64,000 nucleotides of DNA from Cellulophaga baltica (GTDB taxonomy: Bacteria > Bacteroidota > Bacteroidia > Flavobacteriales > Flavobacteriaceae). The stretch covers positions 23,823 to 87,822 of the forward strand of contig NZ_JAHKQN010000028.1 of the NCBI RefSeq assembly GCF_018861125.1, read 5' to 3'. The notes under the pieces are model-generated. The model made no database searches and had not been told where the DNA came from. It saw nothing but the letters and a program-made list of their open reading frames with translations. Within the stretch, counting starts at the first letter, position 1. Every line of letters starts with the position of its first letter. The translations under genes were made by a program, and so were the position numbers. Below are positions 8,802 to 17,010 of the stretch, in pieces.

Positions 8802-9548
8802 TTATATCGTGTCTTTGACATAAACAATTTTTTCAAAAAATTTCTTATCAATATTCATAAATTCATTCATAGAATCTTTTTCTTTTGTGAAAGCAACTTC
8901 ATAAACTTCGCCTTTTACTTTTTTGAGACCTACTTTAGAAGAAAAAATTCCAAATTTAGGTTTTAAGCTACCATCACTAAAGGAATCTTTTACAATTATA
9001 TTATCTTTATATTCATTATCAATGATTACCCATATGTAAAGTTTTTCACTTTTAATTAAACTTTTATATAATTCAAGCTTACCTAAGCTTTTTCCAAGAG
9101 GAATTGTATCGGGAATATTAATTTTAAAATAATAACTTAAACTGTCATTTATAGAGCCATTATTGTTATAAATAATAGATTGATTTTTTAAAAATTTGCT
9201 CTCATGTAATAAAAATTCAGATTTACCAGCTAGAACTCCCTTTTGATTATAATGTAACCACCAGCCAAATTTATATCCATTTTTTATAATACCTTTACCT
9301 TTAATTTTTCCATTTTTATAAAATTCTATCAGAGAATCTTGAACGTTTCCTTTAACATAATTGCCTATATGTTTTAATTCTCCTGATTTATAATAAGATT
9401 TATATATTCCATGTTTTAAGCTATCATCTATTATTGTAAATTCATACTCTAAATTACCATTATCATAAAATTGTTTTTGTAATTTTTTATTTTTTTCTTT
9501 ACAAGAAAATAAAATTAAAATGAATATAAAAAATAATTTATTTTGCAT
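8802..9548 (-). CDS. MORN-repeat lipoprotein, probable immunity protein of the adjacent effector
   Basis: 248 residues. SPII signal with FILILFSC (Cys16). Residues about 25-120 hold four to five MORN_2-type repeats (FYDNGNLEYEF, YYKSGELKHIGNY, FYKNGKIKGKG, HYNQKGVLAGKSEF), as in the YwqK-type proteins often annotated as antitoxins. The C-terminal half is a soluble domain without recognised motifs. It starts 6 bp after the effector candidate 9555-10403, which itself follows a second hcp gene. That order (hcp, effector, immunity) is the usual layout of an Hcp-borne effector cassette. Immunity function is inferred. Confidence 0.65.
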   Translation of the reverse strand: MQNKLFFIFILILFSCKEKNKKLQKQFYDNGNLEYEFTIIDDSLKHGIYKSYYKSGELKHIGNYVKGNVQDSLIEFYKNGKIKGKGIIKNGYKFGWWLHYNQKGVLAGKSEFLLHESKFLKNQSIIYNNNGSINDSLSYYFKINIPDTIPLGKSLGKLELYKSLIKSEKLYIWVIIDNEYKDNIIVKDSFSDGSLKPKFGIFSSKVGLKKVKGEVYEVAFTKEKDSMNEFMNIDKKFFEKIVYVKDTI

Positions 9549-9554
9549 ATTTTC

Positions 9555-10403
9555 TTATTGATTTAACCAGTATTTAGCACTATTTCTTTGATTATCATTA
9601 TGTATTTCAACAGAATCCTTTAGTTTTTCGTTATCAATAACAGACCTATTCAAAGGTATTTTAAACTTTAATGAGTCCAAAGACTTTGTTAGATTTGCTT
9701 TAATATCTAAATGAGTAATCAACTTCATCTTAACTACTGAAATAGAGTCATTTTTTTGTAATTTTTTATAATCAATTAATACTTTATTTAATTTATTTCC
9801 ATGATCATAAGCTTCACTAACTGTTTTTATTCCTAATATCCCGTACTTAGTATAGTTATTGAGGTTTTTATAGAAATTTAGTTTACCGCCTCCGCCTCCA
9901 GGTATAATCCATTCGTCCATATATTGACTACCATAAACTTTACTGTTTTTTCCTATTCTATTCCCAAATTCTAAGCTACCTCCCCCAGTACCGTAAACCT
10001 TTTCTCCATTTGCGTTATTTTCAAACCAATCCCATCTAGCTTCTGGCCAAGGATTTTTAAAACTAAGATCAATAGACTTCTTCCACCATCTATCTTCTTC
10101 AACCAAACTTGTGTTTAATTTACTTAATAAAGATTTATCTATGCCATTAACAACAACTTCATCTAATTGATTATAACGTCCTGAATACCAAGGTGGATTT
10201 GAATCAGAATTTTTTAATTGTCCTTGTTTAAACCGTTGCTTTTTTTTACTTTTTTTTAATCCTTGTTTTAGCTTATTTGTTCTTTTTTTAGCTAATTCAT
10301 TTTTAGTTAATGTATTATCTATTTCTGCAGATGTGCTATTATTAGCAACTTTTAAAGAACGTTTTAAGTCACGACGCTGTTTTACTAGTTCAAAATTTGT
10401 CAT
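9555..10403 (-). CDS. Candidate T6SS effector of unknown activity (Hcp-linked)
   Basis: 282 residues, no signal peptide and no membrane segment. The first 75 residues are strongly basic (KKSKKKQRFKQGQLK). The middle has PPWYSGRYNQLDEVVVNG, then a tryptophan-rich stretch (RWWKKS, NPWPEARWDWFENN), two glycine clusters (GTGGGSLEFG, IPGGGGGKLNF) and a polar C-terminus. I recognise no catalytic family. Placement 46 bp after an hcp gene and 6 bp before a lipoprotein gene suggests a toxin loaded in or on the Hcp tube and acting in the periplasm, since its putative immunity partner is a lipoprotein. Confidence 0.55.
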   Translation of the reverse strand: MTNFELVKQRRDLKRSLKVANNSTSAEIDNTLTKNELAKKRTNKLKQGLKKSKKKQRFKQGQLKNSDSNPPWYSGRYNQLDEVVVNGIDKSLLSKLNTSLVEEDRWWKKSIDLSFKNPWPEARWDWFENNANGEKVYGTGGGSLEFGNRIGKNSKVYGSQYMDEWIIPGGGGGKLNFYKNLNNYTKYGILGIKTVSEAYDHGNKLNKVLIDYKKLQKNDSISVVKMKLITHLDIKANLTKSLDSLKFKIPLNRSVIDNEKLKDSVEIHNDNQRNSAKYWLNQ

Positions 10404-10449
10404 ATAATAGAAAAGTTTAAGGTGGTTATTGTAGTAAAGAAGTTAAAAT

Positions 10450-10839
10450 TTACTCTCCCCAACTATTTTCAAAAACCATATCACCAATTGTAATTGTACT
10501 TGCAGATATTACAATTGTTTTTTGCATAGGAACATCATCAATAGCATCAAATTCTTCTTCAAGACTTACACAGAAAGCTTCGGTAAAAGATACTTCTTGT
10601 AAGCGTGATAAAGCATCACGTTTATAAAATAAAATGGCTCCGTCTTTGGTCTGTTCTGGTTCCATCATCCAATGGAAAAGATCTGATTTTCCTTGAGATT
10701 CTATTGTTATCATTATTTGACCACCTCTTGGTTTACCTGAAGGCTTCCCTGTATGATCCATTGGTTGTTCAAAGTTGTAGTTACAGTGCAATACGTTATA
10801 CTCTTGACCGTCAACAATTAATTTTGCTAAAAAAGACAT
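10450..10839 (-). CDS. tssD: Second Hcp (TssD), effector-associated
   Basis: 129 residues from the ATG at 10839 (MSFLAKLIVDG); an upstream ATG at 10881 would add 14 non-homologous residues, so the internal start is preferred. Hcp forms the hexameric tube expelled by the T6SS. Motifs YNVLHCNYNFEQPMD..GKPSGKPRGGQI match the other hcp (12956-13342), which has FNILHCSYDLNQEVD..GRPSSVTRGGRI. The acidic C-terminal insertion (EEEFDAIDDV) differs. It is separated from tssC by a terminator and heads the effector cassette 8802-10403, so it is probably a dedicated carrier rather than the main tube subunit. Confidence 0.85.
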   Translation of the reverse strand: MSFLAKLIVDGQEYNVLHCNYNFEQPMDHTGKPSGKPRGGQIMITIESQGKSDLFHWMMEPEQTKDGAILFYKRDALSRLQEVSFTEAFCVSLEEEFDAIDDVPMQKTIVISASTITIGDMVFENSWGE

Positions 10840-10942
10840 AGGTTGTGTTATTATTGTAAGTTTCGAAGTGTTAAAATACACCCAATTGTTTAATCAACAA
10901 AAAAAAGTCGATAAAACACCTTAAATTATTTATTGTCAAAAA

Positions 10943-10975
10943 AAAACCTCTAAAGCATTAAACAATAGAGGTTTT
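10943..10975 (-). terminator. Intrinsic terminator after tssC
   Basis: Perfect 10-bp stem aaaacctcta/tagaggtttt with a 13-base loop. The long A-run at the left side gives a U-tract for minus-strand transcription. It ends the tssB-tssC transcript and separates it from the second hcp. Confidence 0.8.
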
Positions 10976-10992
10976 ACTAATAAAAAAAATAT

Positions 10993-12351
10993 TTATTGTT
11001 GTTCATAATCAGCTGCCCACTCAGGACCTTCATCTCCTTTTTGACCATCCATTTTAATAAGGAAGTTTTTAGCAGGGAAATAAGGTTTTAAACGTACATC
11101 TAATAATATACGGTCTAGTTGATTAGGATCTTGCTCAAATTTTTTGATTTCGAAATTCTCTATCAATTTATCAGGACCTGTAATACCATCAAGAAATTTA
11201 ACTATCTGCTTATGAATTTCATTTCTAGTTTTAGCATTGAAATTTTCAAAAGCTCTACGGTTTAAAAAGTCCATTAATACCTTAGTGACGTAATCAAAAA
11301 CACGTACTACAGAATAAGTCTGCAATCCTAAATTATCACCATTAAATAATGTTTTAGCAGAGAATGCCATTACCTTACCATACTCATTAACCATTGGTAC
11401 AAGACCTAAGTTTTCGAGGTTAGCTATTTCACCTTTCTTTAGATCAAAAGCAACACCATCTACTTCACTTAATCCACCATGTTTTTTACCTGCAGCAACT
11501 TGCGACATTAATGTTTTGTATATCTTACCAGCAAATGCACCTGAAGGAGCTACGTATAAGTCATCTTCTTCACCTACTTCTTCTACCTTGCCTCTACCAA
11601 CTAACCAATTACATGTCATAACTGTATTAGATAAAAACATATCACCACTGGCTAAATTTGCACTTTCAAACATTTCCATAACATCATCTGGCTCATCTAA
11701 ATGAGCAAAGTCAGTTACTAAAGTTACTTTGTTGTCATGGGCTAGTTTTGCCCATTTGTCAACTACAGATTTTGAACCAAGGTAACCTGGTAATACCATT
11801 AATGAGTAGTTATCTCTTAAATCTAATCTATCATATTTAGAAACTAATTCTTCTCTAATATGATCAAAAAAACGTGTGTTATCTAAATCAGATAACTGCT
11901 CTAATTCTGCATTTACAATTGATATGTTTTTTAAAGAAGCTGATTCTGTATTTTTGTAAAATAAAGCAACGGATCTATATGAAGATTCTAATTCTTCCGA
12001 TTCTTCTAAAGCCTGCTTAATGTTTTTGTTTAAAAGCGCTTGCGATTGTTTTGATTTGTCATCTGCCGATTGAACTTGCTCAAGAATATCATCACCTGAC
12101 TTTAAAGTCTCAGACCATAATTCTAGTATTTTTTGTAAAGATTGGCGTTCTGATTTTTTAAGATTTTCAGTCAAAAACATTTTTCTTCTCGCTTTACGAT
12201 CAGGGTTTAAGTTTTGAACATCGTCAATTGCCGATTCTAGTAAATCAAAGCCACCATATTTTGCTAGCGTATCTGACTTTTCTTTAATTTGTTGTATAAA
12301 TGGTTTGTCACTTAATTGTGACTCTTGTTTGTTCTGCGAAGTGTTTGCCAT
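10993..12351 (-). CDS. tssC: T6SS contractile sheath large subunit TssC (VipB)
   Basis: 452 residues, close to the usual TssC length. TssC pairs with TssB to build the contractile sheath around the Hcp tube in the cytoplasm. The N-terminal part carries PDRKARRKMFLTE and a helical region; the core has MVLPGYLGSK, YVAPSGAFAGKIYK and a C-terminal ILLDVRLKPYFPAKNFLIKM, typical of the Bacteroidota TssC/DUF5458 family. It lies 18 bp after tssB, as expected for the conserved tssBC pair, and is followed by an intrinsic terminator. Confidence 0.9.
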   Translation of the reverse strand: MANTSQNKQESQLSDKPFIQQIKEKSDTLAKYGGFDLLESAIDDVQNLNPDRKARRKMFLTENLKKSERQSLQKILELWSETLKSGDDILEQVQSADDKSKQSQALLNKNIKQALEESEELESSYRSVALFYKNTESASLKNISIVNAELEQLSDLDNTRFFDHIREELVSKYDRLDLRDNYSLMVLPGYLGSKSVVDKWAKLAHDNKVTLVTDFAHLDEPDDVMEMFESANLASGDMFLSNTVMTCNWLVGRGKVEEVGEEDDLYVAPSGAFAGKIYKTLMSQVAAGKKHGGLSEVDGVAFDLKKGEIANLENLGLVPMVNEYGKVMAFSAKTLFNGDNLGLQTYSVVRVFDYVTKVLMDFLNRRAFENFNAKTRNEIHKQIVKFLDGITGPDKLIENFEIKKFEQDPNQLDRILLDVRLKPYFPAKNFLIKMDGQKGDEGPEWAADYEQQ

Positions 12352-12369
12352 AATTATTGTGAAGTGAGA

Positions 12370-12819
12370 TTACTTAGTTGTTTTTATTTCATTTATAAGT
12401 GCGTCAATTGTATCTATCAGAGCTCCTTTAGCTTCAGGATCTTGAAGAGCAGATTTTAATATTTTGTTTGTCTTTAACTGCTTTATGATTTTTTTGTATT
12501 GATCACTTTCAATCTCTAATTCTTTTAAAAATACACTATTGTTTGTGATTCCTTTTTTACCAAAATCACCTAAGTTGTTAAACTTTACGGTTTCGTTGAT
12601 AGTTCCACCGTTTTTATCTTCAAAAGGAATTTTTAATTCTGGTCTATAGTGTTCAAAAATATCTTCAACAGTTTTTAAACCCTCTACAACCTCTGGCTTT
12701 ATTGGTGTATTTGGAGTTAATTTTCCTGCAATTAAAGTTCTGTTTTGTGGAATTTCATTTAAAGCTTCACTTGCATCACCTTTGACATCATTAGCGCCAA
12801 TTCCAAAATTACTAGCCAT
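12370..12819 (-). CDS. tssB: T6SS contractile sheath small subunit TssB (VipA)
   Basis: 149 residues. The N-terminal half resembles TssB with NRTLIAGKLTPNTPIKPEVV, followed by VEDIFEHYRPELKIPFED and a C-terminal helical region. Directly upstream of tssC (18 bp), the universal sheath pair. Slightly shorter than the proteobacterial ~165 residues, normal for Bacteroidota. Confidence 0.88.
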   Translation of the reverse strand: MASNFGIGANDVKGDASEALNEIPQNRTLIAGKLTPNTPIKPEVVEGLKTVEDIFEHYRPELKIPFEDKNGGTINETVKFNNLGDFGKKGITNNSVFLKELEIESDQYKKIIKQLKTNKILKSALQDPEAKGALIDTIDALINEIKTTK

Positions 12820-12895
12820 ATTTTATGTTTTTTAAAGTTTGTTAAATTTAATCAAATTTTATTATTAACAAATAGTTATTGTAAGAATAAACGCA

Positions 12896-12925
12896 AAAAG
12901 GAGGCATTTAAGTATGCCTCCTTTT
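12896..12925 (-). terminator. Intrinsic terminator after the first hcp
   Basis: Perfect 12-bp stem aaaaggaggcat/atgcctcctttt with loop ttaagt, 31 bp past the hcp stop codon. It should let hcp be made as an abundant short transcript apart from tssBC. Confidence 0.85.
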
Positions 12926-12955
12926 AAATTTATTCCAAAAAATGTGTGAATTTAA

Positions 12956-13342
12956 TTACACCCACTCATTAATATGTTCACCACCACCGCTAGATAATTC
13001 TTTTGCTGAAATTGTAAAAGATTCAGTTAGTGGGTTTTGACCAGAAGATTCAAAATTTTCTCTGTACTTAATTAAGTAACCTTCTTTAAAATTAACTTCT
13101 TTTAAAGTAGCGTCATTATCTCTTTTTACAAAAGTGATAGTTCCGTCTTTTCTTTCAAAATTGTTTGTCATCCACTCAAAAAAACCAGTTTCTCCGTTAG
13201 ACTCAACTGTTAGGCTAATACGACCACCTCTTGTTACAGAAGAAGGTCTTCCTGTTGGATCAACTTCTTGATTTAAATCGTAAGAACAATGTAAAATGTT
13301 GAACTCTTTTCCTGCTACTTTTAATTTTGCTTTGAAAGCCAT
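12956..13342 (-). CDS. tssD: T6SS inner-tube protein Hcp (TssD)
   Basis: 128 residues, the usual size for Bacteroidota TssD. Begins MAFKAKLKVAGKEFNILHCSYD, a hallmark start, and contains RGGRISLTVESNGETGFFEWM. Hexameric rings of this protein stack into the tube propelled by the sheath. It stands alone between a 163-bp upstream gap and its own terminator, consistent with high-level monocistronic expression. Its position between the PKD membrane gene and tssB suggests it is the main structural Hcp, while 10450-10839 serves an effector. Confidence 0.92.
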   Translation of the reverse strand: MAFKAKLKVAGKEFNILHCSYDLNQEVDPTGRPSSVTRGGRISLTVESNGETGFFEWMTNNFERKDGTITFVKRDNDATLKEVNFKEGYLIKYRENFESSGQNPLTESFTISAKELSSGGGEHINEWV

Positions 13343-13498
13343 AATAATTTGTTTTTGTTGGCAAATACTGCCGATTTATATTTATATAACGTCACTAAAG
13401 GACACTGTAAACATAAATATTATTATTACTTGTAAGAAATTTTTTCGACGAAACGCACTACAAAATTCTAATTTAGAGCTTGTTACCTTAATATATAT

Positions 13499-13537
13499 AA
13501 AGGGCTTAAAATGTTTTAGAAAACAAGCCTTTTTTTA
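13499..13537 (-). terminator. Terminator overlapping the 3' end of the tssP-like gene
   Basis: Arms aaagggctt and aagcctttt(t) pair with one mismatch; the loop holds the last codons of the gene. For minus-strand transcription the hairpin ends in a poor U-tract, so its strength is uncertain. Confidence 0.4.
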
Positions 13538-14528
13538 TCTTCATATCAATAGTCATACTAACTATACAACCTGTTTTGTTATTCTTAACAAGCTTAATAT
13601 TATTAACCTCAATTTTTTTGTCTCTAATAGCATTAAAAAGTTGGTTTATAGTGTGTCTTTCTCCGCTATTATTGAATACAGGTATACTACTGTAGCAAAA
13701 ATACTCTCTAATAGCTCTATCATCTATACTTCTATTTGAATAGCCAACTAATTTTTGTTTAATATCATCAGAAGAAACTACTATTTTTTTAATTTCTGGT
13801 TTTTTATCTTCTTCAGGTACTGGATCTGGATCCGGTAAAGCATCAGGAATACTATTGTCTAAAACTTGTTCTATTGGATCGTAAATCGGAGTTGCTCTTA
13901 CAGGTCTTCTTGTGCTTTCTCGTTTTTCAAGCACTGTAATTCTTTGTTTAGCTTCGTGCCTTCTATCACCATTAACAACTAATAAGATTGTTTTTTCTCC
14001 AGGAGATGTGAACGTGTATTTTTCTTCTTGTTTAATTCCATCTATACTTAATGTTTCACCAAAACTCCATTGCCAAGTTTTTGCAAAATCAGAGTCGTTT
14101 GAAAATACAACTTCATCTCCTACCCTAACGTTTCTTGGTAAAATTATATTCGGGATTAATTCAGGAGAGATTAATATTTTTTTCTCGCTAATAACCACTT
14201 CTTTTTCAACTTCACATTGTCCATTTACCTGTAAAGAAATTTTATAAGTTCCGGGTTTTTGAAATTGATGCACCACATTTGATTGATATTTTGTTTCAGA
14301 TTTATCTCCAAAATTCCATTTCCACTCTACACCTGAACCGTCTATGCTATTAAATTCAATAAGATCTTCAGTTGTAAATGAATTTGATATTATTTTGAAA
14401 TCTGCATTTGTACAATCTACTTTAGAATTAATTTTAAAAGAAATTAATATTAAACCAACGCAAAGTAATACTAAAAAAGTAAGAAATACGTTTCGGTCAA
14501 AGTGGGTTTTTAGATTTTTACTTTTCAT
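13506..14528 (-). CDS. tssP: PKD-domain inner-membrane protein, probable T6SSiii component TssP
   Basis: 340 residues. Short cytoplasmic N-terminus, one membrane helix at about 14-31 (FLTFLVLLCVGLILISF), then a periplasmic part. PKD-like unit 1 (about 38-115; VEWKWNFGDKSE, PGTYKISLQVNG), PKD-like unit 2 (about 130-200; WQWSFGE, PGEKTILLVVNGD), a proline/acidic linker and a C-terminal domain (about 255-340). T6SSiii lacks the classical TssJLM and instead uses TssN, TssO, TssP, TssQ and TssR; TssP is, as I recall, the PKD-containing one. It faces the plus-strand tss operon head to head (61-bp gap). Assignment to TssP rests on architecture and context. Confidence 0.7.
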   Translation of the reverse strand: MKSKNLKTHFDRNVFLTFLVLLCVGLILISFKINSKVDCTNADFKIISNSFTTEDLIEFNSIDGSGVEWKWNFGDKSETKYQSNVVHQFQKPGTYKISLQVNGQCEVEKEVVISEKKILISPELIPNIILPRNVRVGDEVVFSNDSDFAKTWQWSFGETLSIDGIKQEEKYTFTSPGEKTILLVVNGDRRHEAKQRITVLEKRESTRRPVRATPIYDPIEQVLDNSIPDALPDPDPVPEEDKKPEIKKIVVSSDDIKQKLVGYSNRSIDDRAIREYFCYSSIPVFNNSGERHTINQLFNAIRDKKIEVNNIKLVKNNKTGCIVSMTIDMKIKKGLFSKTF

Positions 14529-14589
14529 TAAAAAAGGTTTCTAGAATTGATTAAACTCTTATATTTATGCTAAAATTACAATTTTAACT
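14529..14589. promoter_or_regulatory. Divergent control region between the two T6SS arms
   Basis: Only 61 bp separate the start of the tssP-like gene (minus) from the NlpC/P60 gene (plus), so both arms of the T6SS locus must be driven from here. A ttg at about 14548 followed 21 bp later by taaaatta is a weak match to TTG-N20-TAnnTTTG. No operator is evident. Confidence 0.4.
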
Positions 14590-15213
14590 ATGAAACTAAA
14601 ACTGCTCTTTTTAATACTTATTGTGCAACTTACTAGTTGTGGTAAAAATACCTATAATAGTGTAGACCAAAGTTACTACAAAAAACAAATTGCAGAAGCT
14701 CATAAACCAAAAACAAAAGAAAAAGTTGTTGATGAACAACCAAAAAAAGTAGCCACAACTAAATATTTAACTTATGAAGAAAAAGAAAGCTTTGCTAAAG
14801 CCTTGAATATCCCTGTTGAAGATTTAGAAAACGAGAAATTGTATGGCACAATAAAAGATTGGTTTGGAACGCCTTATTTATGGGGAGGCACTACAAAAAG
14901 AGGTGTTGATTGCTCTGCTTTTGTGCAACATGTATACAATGTAGTTTACAATAAAGAACTACCAAGAACGTCGCAACAACAATTTGATGCCAATCTTGAC
15001 GTTTCATTTAAAAACCAAAATGGTTTAAAAAACGGAGATCTTATTTTTTTTAGATTACGTCATAAAGAGAAAGTAATTTCTCACGTTGGTATATATTTAC
15101 AAAACGGAATGTTTTTAGGGTCTAACTCTCCTAGAGGTGTTGAAATAGCAAATTTAAATGATGCTTATTGGCAAGATAAATATGTTTCATCTGCTAGAGC
15201 TTTGTTAAAATAA
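14590..15213 (+). CDS. NlpC/P60 (C40) cell-wall peptidase lipoprotein at the head of the T6SS operon
   Basis: 207 residues. SPII signal with lipobox VQLTSC (Cys17). Residues about 90-207 form an NlpC/P60 domain: GTPYLWGGTTKRGVDCSAF gives catalytic Cys108, and ISHVGIYL gives His165. These enzymes cut gamma-D-Glu-diamino-acid bonds in peptidoglycan stems. It is 4 bp upstream of tssG and no immunity gene follows, so it is more likely a housekeeping enzyme that opens the wall for apparatus assembly than an effector; the lipid anchor also argues for a resident envelope protein. The gene family is secure, the T6SS role is inferred. Confidence 0.85.
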   Translation: MKLKLLFLILIVQLTSCGKNTYNSVDQSYYKKQIAEAHKPKTKEKVVDEQPKKVATTKYLTYEEKESFAKALNIPVEDLENEKLYGTIKDWFGTPYLWGGTTKRGVDCSAFVQHVYNVVYNKELPRTSQQQFDANLDVSFKNQNGLKNGDLIFFRLRHKEKVISHVGIYLQNGMFLGSNSPRGVEIANLNDAYWQDKYVSSARALLK

Positions 15214-15217
15214 ATTT

Positions 15218-16129
15218 ATGGAAAATTCTGAAACTACAATTCAAGAAATCAAAGATCATTTAAAAGATCTGAAATTTGATATTAAAGCAGAAACATTTGC
15301 ATCTGGTGTTAATAAATTCGCTAATGTTACTTATAGTTATACTGATTATTTTAAAAGAAGATACAGTTCAGACGTTTCTGGTGTAACAGAAGATGATTAT
15401 AAAGAAAAAATAATAGTAGAACTTAGTAGAAGAGGTTTTTATAATATTTTTCCTGAGCGTTTCTTTCATAAAACAACTGGTAGTACCTCATTTGTTAATG
15501 AAATGGTAAGTGCTTATAAAAACAGAAAATCAGAACAAGATTACGTGCAATCTTTTTTCAAACCATTAGAAGAAGAATTTTTTCTTCATAGAGTTGAAGT
15601 AGAAACGGAAGAAGATTGTATTTTTGAGTCATTAGGAAACGAAGAATTACTATATTTTTTGTCAGATTTATGGAATATTGATAAAGAAATTCCGTTAGTC
15701 ATGTCAGGAAAAATATTAAAATCTATGCCTTTTATGCATAAGATTGCAGGAAATTTACCGTTAATAAAAGAAGTGATAGAAACCATAATTGAAGAAAAAT
15801 TAATAATTACTAAATCATACACTAGTATACCAACAATAGATATGCATAGTCAACCATTGCAATTAGGTGTTAATTTTGCCACAGCAACAAGTGGTGAAAC
15901 CTATTTACCTAAATATACTTTTACTATTGATAACATTAAAAAGCCTGAAAATATTCATGATTATTTACCACAAGGAAAAATTGTTGCGGCAGTTCAATAT
16001 TTTTTAGATCACACGATGCCTTTTGAAAGTGATTTTGAAATTGCTTTTACTTTGCCAAAGAAAAAACAAAATTTTACACTAGGTGATGCTGTTTTTACAG
16101 GCAGACTTGGTATATCTTCTACAATATAA
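15218..16129 (+). CDS. tssG: T6SS baseplate protein TssG
   Basis: 303 residues, near the usual TssG size. TssG joins TssE, TssF and TssK to form the cytoplasmic baseplate. Sequence conservation in this family is low; visible hints are the N-terminal FASGVNKFANVTYSYTDYFKRR, the central FFHKTTGSTSFVNEM and a C-terminal FTLGDAVFTGRLGISS. Called mainly from position: tssG-tssN-tssK-tssO-tssH-tssE-tssF is a typical Bacteroidota T6SSiii order, with 4-9 bp gaps. Confidence 0.75.
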   Translation: MENSETTIQEIKDHLKDLKFDIKAETFASGVNKFANVTYSYTDYFKRRYSSDVSGVTEDDYKEKIIVELSRRGFYNIFPERFFHKTTGSTSFVNEMVSAYKNRKSEQDYVQSFFKPLEEEFFLHRVEVETEEDCIFESLGNEELLYFLSDLWNIDKEIPLVMSGKILKSMPFMHKIAGNLPLIKEVIETIIEEKLIITKSYTSIPTIDMHSQPLQLGVNFATATSGETYLPKYTFTIDNIKKPENIHDYLPQGKIVAAVQYFLDHTMPFESDFEIAFTLPKKKQNFTLGDAVFTGRLGISSTI

Positions 16130-16134
16130 TTTTC

Positions 16135-17001
16135 ATGATACAACGTTATTTAAAAACATTAATCAGTTTTGAAGCATTAATGCCATTTATGTTCATTGTG
16201 GTATTCACAGTAATGGTGCTTACTTTTTTCTCAGCAAAAACACCTGGTTTTAAAAAGCATAGAAAAAAGTTTTACATTTATTTATTGGCTGGTATTTTAG
16301 TAATGGGAATTTTTACTTGTATTGTTTACAATTTAAAACAAACATCTACCCTATTGCGTTATTTTTCTATGCTTACTTTTTCGTTTATTTTAGGAATGTT
16401 ACATGTATATTTCGTACGCTATTTCTTTGATAAATTTGAGTTAGAAAATAAATTTAAAGAACTTTTGGTGGCAATAATCACATCATTAGCTTTGGTTGTA
16501 CCAATAATTATGATAGCTGCTTTTTTTGAAGATTTAGAGTTTTTAGGCTATTATTTTTTAATTACTGCAACTTTCAGTATTCCAACAGCATTTTACGCAT
16601 TATTTAATTACTCAATTAGTATTCCGGTAAAATTATATTCTAAATGGTATTATCCTTTGGGGAACAAATATGAAGCTCCTAAACATTATGAGTTAAATAA
16701 TATGATTGTTTTAAACTTTATGTTTTACAAAAACACAAAAGAAACTCATTTAACGAGTTTTAAAGCAAAAGCACCAAAAGATATGGATTTTGGCAGGTTG
16801 TTTTTCTTTTTTATCAATGACTATAACAGTAAAAAAACAACTACAAAAATAGAACTTATGGAAGATTCTGGAGATCCGCATGGTTGGTATTTCCAAACGA
16901 AACCACAATGGTTTTCAGCATCTAAACATATCAACTCAACATTAACAGTAGAACAAAACAACCTAAACGACGGTGACACAGTAGTTTGCCAACGTATATA
17001 A
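16135..17001 (+). CDS. tssN: T6SSiii membrane protein TssN
   Basis: 288 residues. Five hydrophobic helices in the first 165 residues (e.g. FMFIVVFTVMVLTFF, YLLAGILVMGIFTCIVY, LVAIITSLALVVPIIMIAAF), followed by a soluble domain of about 110 residues that is probably cytoplasmic (DMDFGRLFFFFINDY, PHGWYFQTKPQW). TssN is one of the T6SSiii-specific proteins that replace the TssL/TssM membrane core. Its place between tssG and tssK with gaps of 5 and 9 bp supports the name. Confidence 0.82.
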   Translation: MIQRYLKTLISFEALMPFMFIVVFTVMVLTFFSAKTPGFKKHRKKFYIYLLAGILVMGIFTCIVYNLKQTSTLLRYFSMLTFSFILGMLHVYFVRYFFDKFELENKFKELLVAIITSLALVVPIIMIAAFFEDLEFLGYYFLITATFSIPTAFYALFNYSISIPVKLYSKWYYPLGNKYEAPKHYELNNMIVLNFMFYKNTKETHLTSFKAKAPKDMDFGRLFFFFINDYNSKKTTTKIELMEDSGDPHGWYFQTKPQWFSASKHINSTLTVEQNNLNDGDTVVCQRI

Positions 17002-17010
17002 TAAAGTATT

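Noticed and set aside
10840-10881. Upstream ATG extension of the second hcp
   Set aside because: Adds 14 residues with no counterpart in the other Hcp; the MSFLAKL start aligns with MAFKAKL.
13296-13739. 147-codon plus-strand frame
   Set aside because: Lies opposite the start of hcp and the end of the tssP-like gene; composition is that of antisense AT-rich DNA and no homologous motif is seen.
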